This document shows, in pieces, positions 11,191 to 22,439 of a stretch of DNA of 64,000 nucleotides. Origin of the DNA: Cryptomeria japonica (lineage: Eukaryota > Streptophyta > Pinopsida > Cupressales > Cupressaceae); the NCBI RefSeq assembly GCF_030272615.1, contig NC_081413.1:335524302-335588301 (forward strand), written 5' to 3'. The first letter of the stretch is position 1, and each line of letters opens with the position of its first letter. Position numbers and translations under genes: made by a program. The notes under the pieces were generated by a model. That model was not told the DNA's origin, made no database searches, and saw nothing but the letters and a program-made list of their open reading frames with translations.

Positions 11191-11440
11191 CACCTCATGT
11201 AGACTCAAGGTAAGTTGCAAAATGACCATCAATGAGTGCGAACCCCATCTTTACAAATTATGATCAGTTGCCATGATACTTGACCCTATCCTCATGGTGT
11301 TGGCTCAATTCACATTAGTTTTCCCAAGCCTAGAAGCCAATTAATGTATCCAAGGGTGTCTAGAGGAATGGATTGTATGATAATTGACTTTGTATGTTGA
11401 AACAATTATACATTCCCCTACCTCTACATCATACACATGA
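11191..11440. repeat. Left copy of an old repeat flanking Gypsy-A
   Basis: The block from 'gaccatcaatgagtg' to about 'gaaacaattatacattcccct' matches 52092-52360 in the same orientation, with scattered substitutions and a deletion. It lies outside the Gypsy-A LTR, so it is older or independent of that insertion. The two copies may be LTRs or arms of an element that once received Gypsy-A. Confidence 0.6.
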
Positions 11441-11699
11441 GTCAATGATGATAGTGTGGTGTGCAAACATCCTATATGGATAGGACACATTAATCTGTAC
11501 CAGATAGTGCTAGGTGAAATGTATTTAATATATTAGACTTACAGGGACATATGGAGAAGTTTGTGCGTGTGATGATGCCATGAAAGGTATGATATCCCTA
11601 TGTATCAGACTGAGAAAACTAGTGAAAGACAAAATAAATGAATTGAGAAGGAAAAAGGTTTAATTGCCTAATGTTTGGTGTTGAAGTGATGTGTGGAGA
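11441..11699. other. Unassigned DNA left of Gypsy-A
   Basis: No gene seen. The five bases before the Gypsy-A LTR (GGAGA) do not equal those after it (AGGGA), so a clean target duplication is not preserved. Confidence 0.4.
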
Positions 11700-13344
11700 T
11701 GGTAGAGTTCCACTAGTTTGCTCACACTTCTCCAATTGGTATTGCTCACTCAACCAGCTCCACCAGGCCTTGCTATGCCTCAAGACCTCTTATTCCTTCT
11801 CAAACTCTATTAGGACTATTGCTTTGTCCACCTTAAGGTGACATTCAACAAGTGTCTTCACTAGGAACTCTACCAATTCAATGTTCTTCACTAGCTCTCC
11901 ATCCTTCAAACTGACTTTTTGTCACTCTCACCCCCAATGCTATCATGTGTTTTGCAAAGGTGTGGAGATGCTCATTTAATGTGGGATTTGGTCAAAAATT
12001 TCCATTTGTTCTATTACCAAACTCATCTTCCTTACCGATTTCAAGAAAATGCTCAAAAGAGGGCTACTAGGAAAGAGCCCCAATTAGGCCTCCAAATCCG
12101 GATTTTTAGGATTTCTTGGTCATATGATCCAAATGACCCTACAAAGAGTTTTATTTTTCTTCAAACACTCATTTAACCCCAAGATATTTAGTTTGTTTTA
12201 GACCCCCAAGTGTTCGTACAATGCCCTAACCCAAAAATGAGGTTTTACTAGGGTTTTAAAGGCTTCTAGGATTGTGACTATTCAACTTGGTGAAAAGGTC
12301 ATCAAATGGATTTTTCAAGGATTATCCTTTCATCTACAACTCTGTATGGACCTCATGATCAATTCCAAATTCTTAGGTTGGGTTTTTGGTTTCACCCCTG
12401 CATTCTTTCATCATTTTTTCACCTTGTCTTTCCTAGTCGGGTTGTAACAGGACTCGCCTAGGGCAAGGTGGAAAAAATAGAAAAATTCATTTCTAGAACT
12501 CCTCCCTTCATATTTACAATGTACATTGGGTTTTCTACCATTTCCCTATAGTTCATGATGATTTCACAGTGGGATTTTATGGGGCAACCATTTTTCCAAG
12601 GTATACTATTTACAAGCCAAAACCGGTTATTTGAAAACAAAACAGTAAAAGAACTAATAAAATCTATCTACAAAGAATGAAATGGACTAAATGACACTAG
12701 AATACACCCAAGAACAGCTATCCAAGTTTGGATCAATGGATTCAATCCATTTGTATTCACTCTTTAATGCAAAATGAGACAAAACAGTAATAACAGTCTG
12801 AAAATGAGTGGTTTCAAATTGTCATTCACAAAAATCAATGCTTCCAACCTTGGTATCCATGCAAGAGAGGGTTTAAATAGTCTTCCCAATGTGTGGAGGC
12901 ATCTTAATTCAATGGTTTAACCCTAACTCCACCGCTAAGCTCTTTTAGGACCAAAGTTGTCATGACAACTTGAAAAGTTGTCGTGAGAACTTTTACAATT
13001 TTCCACATCTTGCCTTTCCCACTTAGGAAACCTATTATAAGTCATTACTAACTTCTATTTCAACATTTATAAGGCTATTTTGAACTCCTCTAATACTCTA
13101 ATGAACCTATGCCTCTTTTGACCATCTAGAAGGCATCATTGACTACTCAAACCAAGAACAATCCACAAAGTGCAAACCTAGAAAGAAACTAACTAAACTA
13201 GGTATACACTTGACTCAACTTAGACTCTAATCACACACTTTGGACCCTCCTAGAGTTCTTATTAGAAATATGACTTGGCTAAGGTCAGTACAAGCCAAAA
13301 TTGAAGAAGGACTATTATCTTAAGTCCTAGGTGCTCCTGCACCA
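11700..13344 (-). repeat. Gypsy-A 3' LTR
   Basis: Plus strand starts TGGTAGAGTTCC and ends CTCCTGCACCA at 13344. It aligns along its length with 49142-50744 plus 51814-51834. A purine-rich complement (tttgggagaa) follows, as expected for the PPT. Confidence 0.85.
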
Positions 13345-13354
13345 TTCTCCCAAA
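13345..13354 (-). promoter_or_regulatory. Gypsy-A polypurine tract
   Basis: The minus-strand TTTGGGAGAA directly precedes the 3' LTR start (TGGTGCAGG). It is the expected plus-strand primer site. Confidence 0.55.
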
Positions 13355-13559
13355 CAAAAGAAAATTAAGTCACCTCTTTTGGGATCAGATTCTGATCAAT
13401 GCCTAACTTCTTGAACTCTATCTCAGGCACCCATGTATCCTTTGCATCATCCATACCCTACCACTTAAATAGTTTCTCCCAATAAGTTTGGTGTCTTATC
13501 TTTTAAGCGATCCTTGAACTCATTATCTTCTCAGCCTTGGGACTTGGTTTTGTTAGCAT

Positions 13560-14815
13560 TTGAAGGTAACTTGCATCATCTGCTATCTCTATTTGACTGT
13601 GATCTGAATCTAGAATTGATCATTTGTAAGCCACTGAATCTGACACATTGAAAACCGGTGACAATCCTATTTCACTTGGTAGGTCAACCTTATATGCATT
13701 TTCTCCATACTTGGCTAGGATGACACATGGTCCCAATCTTCTCATCTGTAACTTATTAGGCATTCCTTGCTGCATCCTTGCCTTGTTAAGGTGCACCATG
13801 AAAAGATCACCTACTTAGAATTGTAGGTTCTTCCTTCTATCATCAACCTTTTTCTCGATCTTACTTTTGTTCTCCATCAATGCTTGCTTGACTGATTCAT
13901 GTACCTCTTTCATTGACTAAGCAAAATCTTCATCATATCCACTCCTTGTTGCTGCATTTCCTAAGTCCCTTATCTCTAGAATACCCCTTGGGTGAAGACC
14001 ATAGATCCTCTCAAAAGGGCTCTTTCCTATGGTTCTATTTATGGTATAATTGTAAGCATATTCAGCTTGTGCCAACACTTGATCCCATGTTTGACCATAT
14101 TCCTTGATAAGGCACCTCAATAGGTTTCCTAAGCTCCTATTTACCACCTTGGTATGTCCATCTATTTGTGGATGGTAGGCTGATCCAAAAGATAGGTTGG
14201 TAACAATTTTTTGCCAAAGTGTCTTCCAAAAATGACTCATGAACTTTGATTCCCCATATGAAACAATACTCATGGGTAAACCTTGTATCCTTATCACTTC
14301 CTTGAAGAATAAATGAGCTATATGACATGCATCATGAGTGGTATTTCAAGGTACAAAGTGGGCCATCTTACTAAACCTATCTACTATGACATAAATACTA
14401 TCAAATCCCTACTTTGTCCTTGGAAAACCCACTACAAAGTCCATACTAATGCATTCCCAAGGTCTATTTGGTATGGGAAGAGGTTGGTATAAACCGACAT
14501 TTGAAGATGTGCCCTTGGCCTTTTGCCAAACAATACAAGTTTCCACATACTTCCTAACATCTTGATTCATCCTAGGATGATAGTAATACCTTTGGACTAA
14601 CTCTTGAGTTTTGTTGACCCCAAAATGACCACTAAGACTGCCATTATGCTTCTCTTGTATGAGATTTTCTCTTAATGAACCTCTAGGCACACAAAGTTGC
14701 CTTCCCTTAAACAATAACCCATTTTGCAAGGTATAATAGAAAAATCACTATGGAAATGGTTTTGATACTCTTTTCATACCTTGTAAGCATTGAAGAAATC
14801 TTAATCATCCGGGTA
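13560..14815 (-). pseudogene. Gypsy-A integrase (pol 3' end)
   Basis: Encodes the zinc-binding region (about 14729-14530) and the catalytic core. The H...H...C...C finger reads ETCIVWQKAKG, with the last Cys changed to Trp. In the catalytic triad the first Asp is present (ISMDFVVGF). The second site reads SYGESKF where the family has SDRxxxF (Asp to Tyr, 14256-14258), and the Glu of GQTE reads GHTK (Glu to Lys, 14148-14150). The tail AYHPQ...NRSLGNLLR...GKSPFERIYGLHP is typical of plant gypsy integrases. Several stops lie beyond 13917. Its 5' continuation is across Copia-A at 29919. Confidence 0.82.
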
Positions 14816-14820
14816 TAGGT

Positions 14821-15880
14821 TGTTAGGTCCCGGAGACAACTGAGAGGGGGGGGGGAGTGAATCAGTTGTCTAAAAAATTCAAACCAAAAACTAATTAACC
14901 AACTTAATGCTTAATACCAGTAAACTAGTTAAGTATGTCGGTAGATAGTGTTAACAGTAAATCACTATATCAGTAAGGATTAATGCATGAAACATAAACG
15001 TAAAGTCATCCACAACACATGACACCAATATTTGTACATGGAAACCCTGTAAGGGGAAAAAACACGGTGGGAAACCTTACCCACAATCAGATGATAGTAC
15101 TGCAGATAGTAAGTGTACAAAAGGGGTCTGCACATGCAGAAAGGCCAACAGCCTAGAGCTCACAGCTCAATCACAAATGGGAGTCACACTGACTACAGTT
15201 GGATGGTTAAATCCAATAAGAATGTACTGCACAAAATAGAATCTTCATATGCTGGATTCAGTACCGGTGTAATGCTGATATGCTTCTACAAAAACCTAAC
15301 TTCACCTTCAAATGATGTCTTCGTGTATGCCTCTGCTTGATCTCGCATATACCTTCACTTAATTCTTTTTGGCATTCCACACTTGATCTTACAAATAACA
15401 TCTTACATTTATACCATACCCTAAGACCAACTTTAGTAGGTCGGCTCTACAAGATGTTACAATAAAAAGATTTTACAAATAATATAATATTCGATGCAAT
15501 AACCAATTAAACATGTCGGCTTAATGCATTTACAACAATAATAAATCATCTCCATAGCGTGCCATGCTGATCTGAAAAAGATAAACCTGCCGATGTAACC
15601 CTAGATAACCTGGACCTATTTGCCGGTAAAAGAAAATATGCAAATATGAATATACCAATGATTATTACTTCAAAATAAAGTGTCCACATGATGTCTTCGA
15701 CATTACCAAGTGTCTTCCATGTCATTCCAGGTACCGGTGAACAATATATCCTATCGGTGAATCATATACTAGTAATTGTTGCACAGATTACTGCTTGCCG
15801 GTGAATGTTGTTGGATCTCCAAAGTAGGTGTATTCAGTAGGTGTTGACATCAATGGCAAAACCATACCAAAATACCAACA
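14821..15880 (-). repeat. Copia-A 3' LTR
   Basis: TGTTAGGTCC...ATACCAACA, closely matching 28855-29913. A perfect 10-bp inverted repeat (AGACAACTGA 14834-14843 / TCAGTTGTCT 14862-14871) flanks a G-rich loop near the PBS-side end. Confidence 0.9.
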
Positions 15881-16200
15881 ATCTCCCCCTTTGGCATTGA
15901 TGGCAACACAAGATGGAAAAACCATCACAGTGCCAAAATAGAAATGCCAAGTACAAAAACCAACAATCTCTATTTCTCCCCCTGGGAGTAACAATACCAA
16001 TCTTTCATGTGTTTTTCAAAATCTCTCCCCTAAAATCTCTTTTTCTTACCAAAAAGATAATGTGTTTTTCCATAGATATCTCTCCCCCTTTGACATCAAA
16101 TGCCAAAGTCACAAAAAGTCAAGTTCATACAAAATACCAACCAATTCAATATACCAACTACTCCCCCTGAGAAGTAGCTTCCTCATCAAATACCGGAATA
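15881..16200 (-). promoter_or_regulatory. Copia-A 3' UTR with multiplied polypurine tracts
   Basis: The complement shows at least five GGGGGAGA-type purine runs (about 15884, 15980, 16024, 16081 and 16164). The first abuts the LTR and is the expected functional PPT. The pattern matches that described for Sireviruses. Confidence 0.65.
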
Positions 16201-16247
16201 AAAGATTTGTCCATTTAATTATGTCGGTTGATTAAAATCATCAAATG

Positions 16248-17786
16248 TCTAAGTCTCTACCTGTGGTGGTATGACTCCAAGCTGATCTCTAAGATACTCA
16301 AAAGTTTCCTTAGGCAAAGGTTTTGTAAAAATATTTGCAAGTTGTTCTTTAGTATTCACATAAACCAGTTTTATCTCTTTTTCTTCAACTTTTTCGTTAG
16401 AAAATTTAGTTTGATAGAAACATATTTTGTTTTAGAATGTAATACAGGATTTTTAGATATATCAATTGGTGCAGTGTTATCATAGTATATAGTAATAGGT
16501 TCCTTGCATTTTACCTTTATGTCTTTCAACATTTGCTTAAGCCAAAGTACCTGTGTACAGTTTGTTGTTGCTGCAACATATTCTGATTCTGCTGTTGATA
16601 AAGATGTACAACTTTGTTTCTTACTCAACCAAGAAACTAATCTCTTTCCAAGAAAGAATGCTCCTCCAGTGGTGCTTTTTCTATCATCCACATCTCCTGC
16701 CCAATTTGCATCTGTATATGCACATAGATCAAAATTTTCATCTTTAGGATACCATAATCCAAGATTTGGTGTGCCTTGTAAGTACCGGAAAATCCTTTTC
16801 ACTGCTGATTCATGATTTTCCCTAGGATTACTCTGAAATCTAGAAACAATACATACTGCATTCATAATATCAGGCCTAGTTTGTGTCAAATACAGTAAAC
16901 CTCCTATCATAGATTTGTATCTAGTTGGATTAACAGGTGTAGATTCATCCCTTTGAGATAATTTGTCATTTGTAGTCATAGGTGTGCTTACCAATTTAGA
17001 TTTTTCCATCCCAAATTTCTTAAGTAGTTCTTTCAAGTACTTAGATTGACTCAAAAATATACCTTTATCAGTTTGTAAAATTTGCAATCCTAAAAAGAAT
17101 TTTATTTCTCCAATCATAGACATTTCAAATTCTTGCTGCATTTTAAGAGAAAATTCTTTACATAATCCATCTTCTCCTCCAAAGATTATATCATCAACAA
17201 ATACTTCAATAATCAAGATGTCATCATTAGTTACTTTGTAATATAAATTGCTATCTGCATTTCCTTTAGTAAAACCAATCTTTAAAAGATACTTATCCAA
17301 TCTTGCATACCAAGCTCTTGGGGCTTGTTTCAATCCATACAGAGCTTTTCTTAACCTGCAAACCATATCATTGTCATCTATCAAAGAAAATCCATCAGGT
17401 TGTTTAATATAAACTTCCTCTTCAAGATCTCCATTCAAAAATGCACATTTAATATCCATTTGATAAACTTTGTAATCCTTGTGAGCTGCAAAAGCCAAGA
17501 ATAATCTAACTGCCTCAATTCTGGCTACTAGTGCAAAGGTTTCATTGTAATCAACTCCTTCTTTCTAAGAATATCCCTTACACACTAGTCTTGCTTTATT
17601 TCTGACAACCTTACCATCTTCATTAAGTTTGTTTCTAAATACCCATTTGGTTCCAATTACATTTTTATCTTTAGGCCAGGGAACTAATGTCCAAGTATTA
17701 TTTTTCTCAATTTGTCCTAATTCTTCTTCCATAGCTTTAATCCAAAATTTATCTTCACATGCCTCATTGATAGATGATGGTTCAAT
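16248..17786 (-). pseudogene. Copia-A reverse transcriptase and RNase H
   Basis: The longest open piece (17498-16371, 375 codons) carries copia RT motifs: YQMDIKCAFLNG, YGLKQAPRAWY and the catalytic FVDDIIFGG. RNase H follows with YTDANWAGD, STAESEY and the DN motif YYDNTAP. A frameshift near 16380 separates the C-terminal TKPL-type end, which finishes at 16248. Upstream, 17786-17499 holds the RT N-terminus with stops (for example near 17566). It copies element RNA in the particle when intact. Confidence 0.88.
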
Positions 17787-18667
17787 CTAAGAAATAAGAC
17801 ATACCTCTTCATTTGTCAATCTTCCTCTTGTCATAACTCCTTTAAATTTGTTTCCAATTATCTGATCTTCAAAATGATTCAGTCTTACATACCGGGGTGT
17901 CTTAGTTTGCTGTTGTTCTTCAATTACTGTGGAATCCTCTAATGATACTGGGGTAATTGGATCTTCTTTCTGTACTGGTGGATTCAGTGTAGGCTCATTT
18001 GTCATGACTTCTGTTGCCGGTTCAAAGTCTATATACCTTGAAGTTCCTCTAAATTGTTCATCAATCTTTACATTTGTACTCTCAACAATTTTCTGCAATC
18101 TTTTATTAAAACATCTATATGCCTTGCTATTAGATGAATAACCAAGAAATATTCCTTCATCACTTCTAGGATCAAATTTGCCAATATACTCATCTCTTCT
18201 AATATAGCATTTACTTCCAAAAATTTTGAAATACTTAAGAGTAGGAATATTACCAAACCATAGTTCATGAGGGGTCTTACCGGTTTCACTTTTTATGTGA
18301 ACTTTGTTGAATGTATAGATAGCAATGCTTACTGCCTCTCTCCAGTACACATGTGGTAGATTTGCTTCTGATAACATACTTCTTGCTGCATCCAAGATAT
18401 TTCTATTTTTCCTTTCAACAACTCCATTCTGCTGTGGTGTCTGAGGTGCTGATAACTGTCTTTTGATTCCATTCACTTCATAGAATGTATTAAAATCCTT
18501 AGATGTGAATTCTCCTCCTTGATCTGATCTTAAACATTTGATTTTCTTACCAGTTTCACTTTCAACCATTGCTTTGAATAGTTTTAACTTCCCAAGTGCT
18601 TCTGATTTTTCTCTGAGAAAAGTAACCCAACACATTCTAGAATAATAATCAATAATTAGCATGAAAT
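17787..18667 (-). pseudogene. Copia-A integrase core and C-terminus
   Basis: Starts inside the fold at FMLIIDYYSRMCWV. It shows RSDQGGEF (second catalytic Asp) and QNGVVERKNR (catalytic Glu), then GKTPHELWFG and the FDPRSDEGIFLGYS motif of copia integrases. The frame stops at 17787. The N-terminal half, ending at HTDLC with the first catalytic Asp, lies on the other side of Gypsy-B at 27099. About 15 residues normally between HTDLC and YFMLI are absent from both sides. Confidence 0.87.
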
Positions 18668-21600
18668 TGTAATGCCCCGCCAGGAACCCTAAAGCAAAAC
18701 AAGACAACTAGGCAACTAAAGGGTGAAATAATTTTTATTTTTATTTGTTAAAGACTGTGTACTAACTAAAATCATTGCATGTTTAACAACACAGCGGAAG
18801 TCTATCATAAGTTTTCCTATGGGTAACTAATGAAGATTAATTTCAAAGATTATATTAACACCACAGTTAATCCATTTAATTAGATAAATTGAATACTTAA
18901 GTTTAAAACTACACATACATCCAAATTTCATAATAAAGAAATAAAAGTATTCCAATGTATCCAATTTCCATAAACCATTTAAACATAAGATCAAAACAAT
19001 AACATTCATTTCACTGACATAATAATATTACAATATCCATAAATACATGGCTTCCAATAATATCACTGGTTACAAAGATACAATATCAAGGTTACATAAA
19101 AGTCTGATAAAATGACCACAAGGTCTCAACTGAACAATGATCTCGAACAAGAGCTAGTACATAAACCACGATCCAAGAAACACCAACAACGCCTTTCCTC
19201 GCCTGAAGATACAATCCAGAACATCCGATGGGAAGTGGCACTACCACCCGACCATGTGATCCCGAAATGGAACCACCCCACCGTGCTAGGAGATAGTAGA
19301 AAACCCTCAAGCAAGCAAAGTAAGACAAGTACAAAAGGACTACAAGACTCTGCAACCATCCATGTAACACAACTCACAAAACACTAGTGACTCTAAGAAG
19401 AGAGTGTCATCGCATAGCTTGATGGTTACCATGGTACAGCCTCCATAGGTCCCAGCCCCCATACTCGGGTTTCTCCTGGTAACTTCTCCCGAGCCTCCGA
19501 TTCCAACTAAGTCTCATGCGGACCCTACCAATCCTTTCATGAAGACAAGGTGGTAAGTTTGCCATTCTAGGCCTTCTCGTAACATCATGAGCCCTGTACA
19601 AGCACTCATCTATGCACAAGGCACATTTATCTTAATTAATATTAAATCTACCCACCCCCTAATCAATTATTAGGTTATCACTTGCTAACTAACTTTCGAC
19701 GGGTTGTCCTGTCATCCACTTTGGGCATGGCCCCCGCTCGAAAGCCACTCTCTCTCTTAGGACACTAACAGGAAATGTTTCTCTCCACAAGAACTCTATG
19801 ATGAAACAGGCAACCATAAACAATCCTGACAAGCACAGGTGATGGATACACAAATAACAACCCAAGAATGACCATTTGGAAAAAAACACATAATGGCTCA
19901 TATCAAATAGGCTATACAACAACACCTCGTCTAGGAGAAATAATATCATAGGAGACAATGACCGTTTAATCAAAATTGCAATAAAACTTGACTGAGAACA
20001 CATTATACGCAAGATCCTATTACAGGCAATCTTTCCTTAAAACAGCCAAAGCATAAATGACATGCAATTTTTAAATTTCCAGATAACAAGAATTTACAAC
20101 TTTTTAATACCAAAAACATCCACTTTGTCATTTGTCCAAAAAGATTTAAAATACAAATAATTCTCCCAATGTATTTTCCAACATATTTATTTAAATTAAC
20201 ATTCCAAACTGTAATTAAATAATATTTTAAATAACATTTAAAATATTATAATAACTACCAAAGGAAATATATCTAATATATATATATATATATATATATA
20301 ACTCATATATGAATATACATATATTTATTTATATACATACATATAATAATATTTAATTTATTGAATACCCTGGGTACGAAACCCGAAACAGTGAATAGGG
20401 TTTAGAAATTAATTAAAATAAAAAAAACACTTTAATTACTGCAAAACAGTCCCTGTCACAGCAGCCTATGCTACTGCCGGTAGCTAGTACTACTGTCCGG
20501 CAGCACTGCTACCATCGGTAGCTAGTACTATCGTCCGGTAGCACTGCTACCATCGGTAGCTAGTACTATCGTCCGGTAGCACTGCTACCATCGGTAGCTA
20601 GTACTACCGTCTGGTAGCACTGCTACCGTAGGTAGCGGCTACTGCCGATAGCGGATGCTACCGTGCAGTTTGTTTTATTTTATTTTTTTTAATTTATATA
20701 TTTTATTTTTATTTTTTTATTTATTTATTTTTATTTTTTTTATAATTATTTTATTTTTAAAGAAAACAAATTTTTTTTTTATAATTTTTTTTTATAAAAT
20801 TTAAACAACAATAATAACAAATCTCCAATAATTCCCTTTTTACAAAATTTCAATCCTTCTTCATTTTTTTATTTATTTAATTAACCTAAATAATTTAATG
20901 TATAATTAAATTTATTTCCTTAAGGTAATTAAAACCATTTCTCAGGTAAATACCCTTTCTCACAAATCTTGCAAATTTTCCATGCATCCTAAAATCTAAC
21001 AAATTTTCTATAACAATGTTCCTAATTTTCACAAAATTACATTCTTCCCACAAACAAGAAATACACATCAGGCATGAGTTTTCAAACAAAACTCGAATTC
21101 ACCAGAAGAGAGTTTTGGACTTGACAATTATTTTACACACACATCAAGCATAGAAAAATAGAAATATTTTTAATAAAACACAAAACTAAGAAATCATCCA
21201 ACTTGGTATAGCTTTCTTGGAAGAAATCTATAGAAGAGCCCTAATCCCTTCAATAACTTCCAATAAATTTTCTTCACCTAAATTCTTGACTTGTTCCTGT
21301 GTGTTCCTGTCTGTGTTTCTAAAATAAAGACCTAACCCCTATTTAAACTAAAATTCTAGTTTCAATAGCTTTTTCACAAAAAAACCTAAATTTAGAATAA
21401 TAGTAATTTATTTATTTTATTTTCTAAATTTATCACATGCAATAATTTAAAACATTATTCTTTCATTACTTTTCTCATGCACATTCATTAATTTTCTAAA
21501 TAAAGAATTAATATAATATTTTAATTCCAATTAATTAATTTTCTAAATAAAGAATTAAAACAACACTTTAATTCCAATTAATCCTTTTATCCATTTATTT

Positions 21601-22396
21601 AATTATAACTTTAGAATACAATTAATCTAATTTATTTTTAAAATAAAAATATATTTTTAATACCAGGCAACTTAATTTAATAATTTCGTTAATTAACTAA
21701 ATTTATAATTTCAATGCATAAACAATACAATAATGAGATAATTTCATAAACTTAATTAATTAATTAATTAAATCCACTAAAACACTCAAATTAAACAAAT
21801 CTCAAGCAATTACCCATAAAAGATAAAATGACAAAATACGAAGACCGAACTAATTGACAAAACAACTAACTGACGACACTCATACGAGTGTAACTGAGTA
21901 AAATAGGGTCAACTACTATCTCCTCCACTTCCATCGGAAAATATAAGGCACGCTCAGACCTATGAAGCCAATTGGAGATGATACCCCGTACCTACCCGGT
22001 ACTTGTACCTACAATATCCTGCATCACCGAACCACACATGCATATATATATATATATAGAAAACACGACATACACACCAATGAAGGAGAATCGCGATGTT
22101 CCCTGTCTCACTGAAATGAGTGAAGGAAAATCGTCCCCTTGCATCCAATACACTCGCAAACACACAACATATAATTCCACATTGCATAATTAAAGTAAAA
22201 TGTCAGTACATAGCAATAATACATAAAATGCCATAAATCACAAGTACTGAAATACTGCAAATAAATTATACATCTCATCTCCAAATAAAGCATAATGTCA
22301 TTAAAATCTGATTAATATGTCATGGTAATGTATCCACTGAAAAACAACCAATAATAAAATATGAGTCTAATGAGTTCAACTAGTAGGGGTACTACA
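18668..22396 (-). repeat. Gypsy-B 3' LTR, full length about 3.7 kb
   Basis: The plus strand begins TGTAATGCCCCGCC and ends GGGGTACTACA at 22396, followed by the complement of a strong PPT. The first 1.3 kb (18668-19976) match 25789-27098. The remainder has no partner because the other LTR is truncated. It contains AT-rich DNA, a (TA)n run near 20277-20300 and a GC-rich 38-bp tandem array. Small open frames here occur in both LTR copies on both strands and are not genes. Confidence 0.8.
20465..20660. repeat. 38-bp GC-rich tandem hairpin array
   Basis: Units start at 20503, 20541, 20579 and 20617 (exact 38-bp spacing), with degenerate copies on both sides. Each unit holds the palindromic core GCTACCATCGGTAGC plus CTAGTAC. 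It is strikingly GC-rich against very AT-rich LTR sequence (poly-A/T up to 20780). Confidence 0.85.
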
Positions 22397-22410
22397 TTCT
22401 CCCCCCCAAA
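22397..22410 (-). promoter_or_regulatory. Gypsy-B polypurine tract
   Basis: The minus-strand TTTTGGGGGGGAGAA immediately precedes TGTAGTACCCC, the 3' LTR start. This fixes the true LTR boundary at 22396 rather than at the end of the region shared by both LTR copies. Confidence 0.75.
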
Positions 22411-22439
22411 ACTAGGCCTAATCTTGGAAGCCTAAAATA

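Noticed and set aside
19092-19387. Open frames on both strands, repeated at 26214-26499
   Set aside because: Both sets fall in the two Gypsy-B LTR copies, have stops in different places, and show no protein motif.
18668-19976. Gypsy-B LTR as only 1.3 kb
   Set aside because: No PPT follows 19976, whereas a strong PPT and TG end occur at 22396. The 1.3 kb is just the part shared with the truncated 5' copy.
20465-20660. CRISPR-like array
   Set aside because: The 38-bp units are head-to-tail without unique spacers, in an LTR of a plant retroelement.
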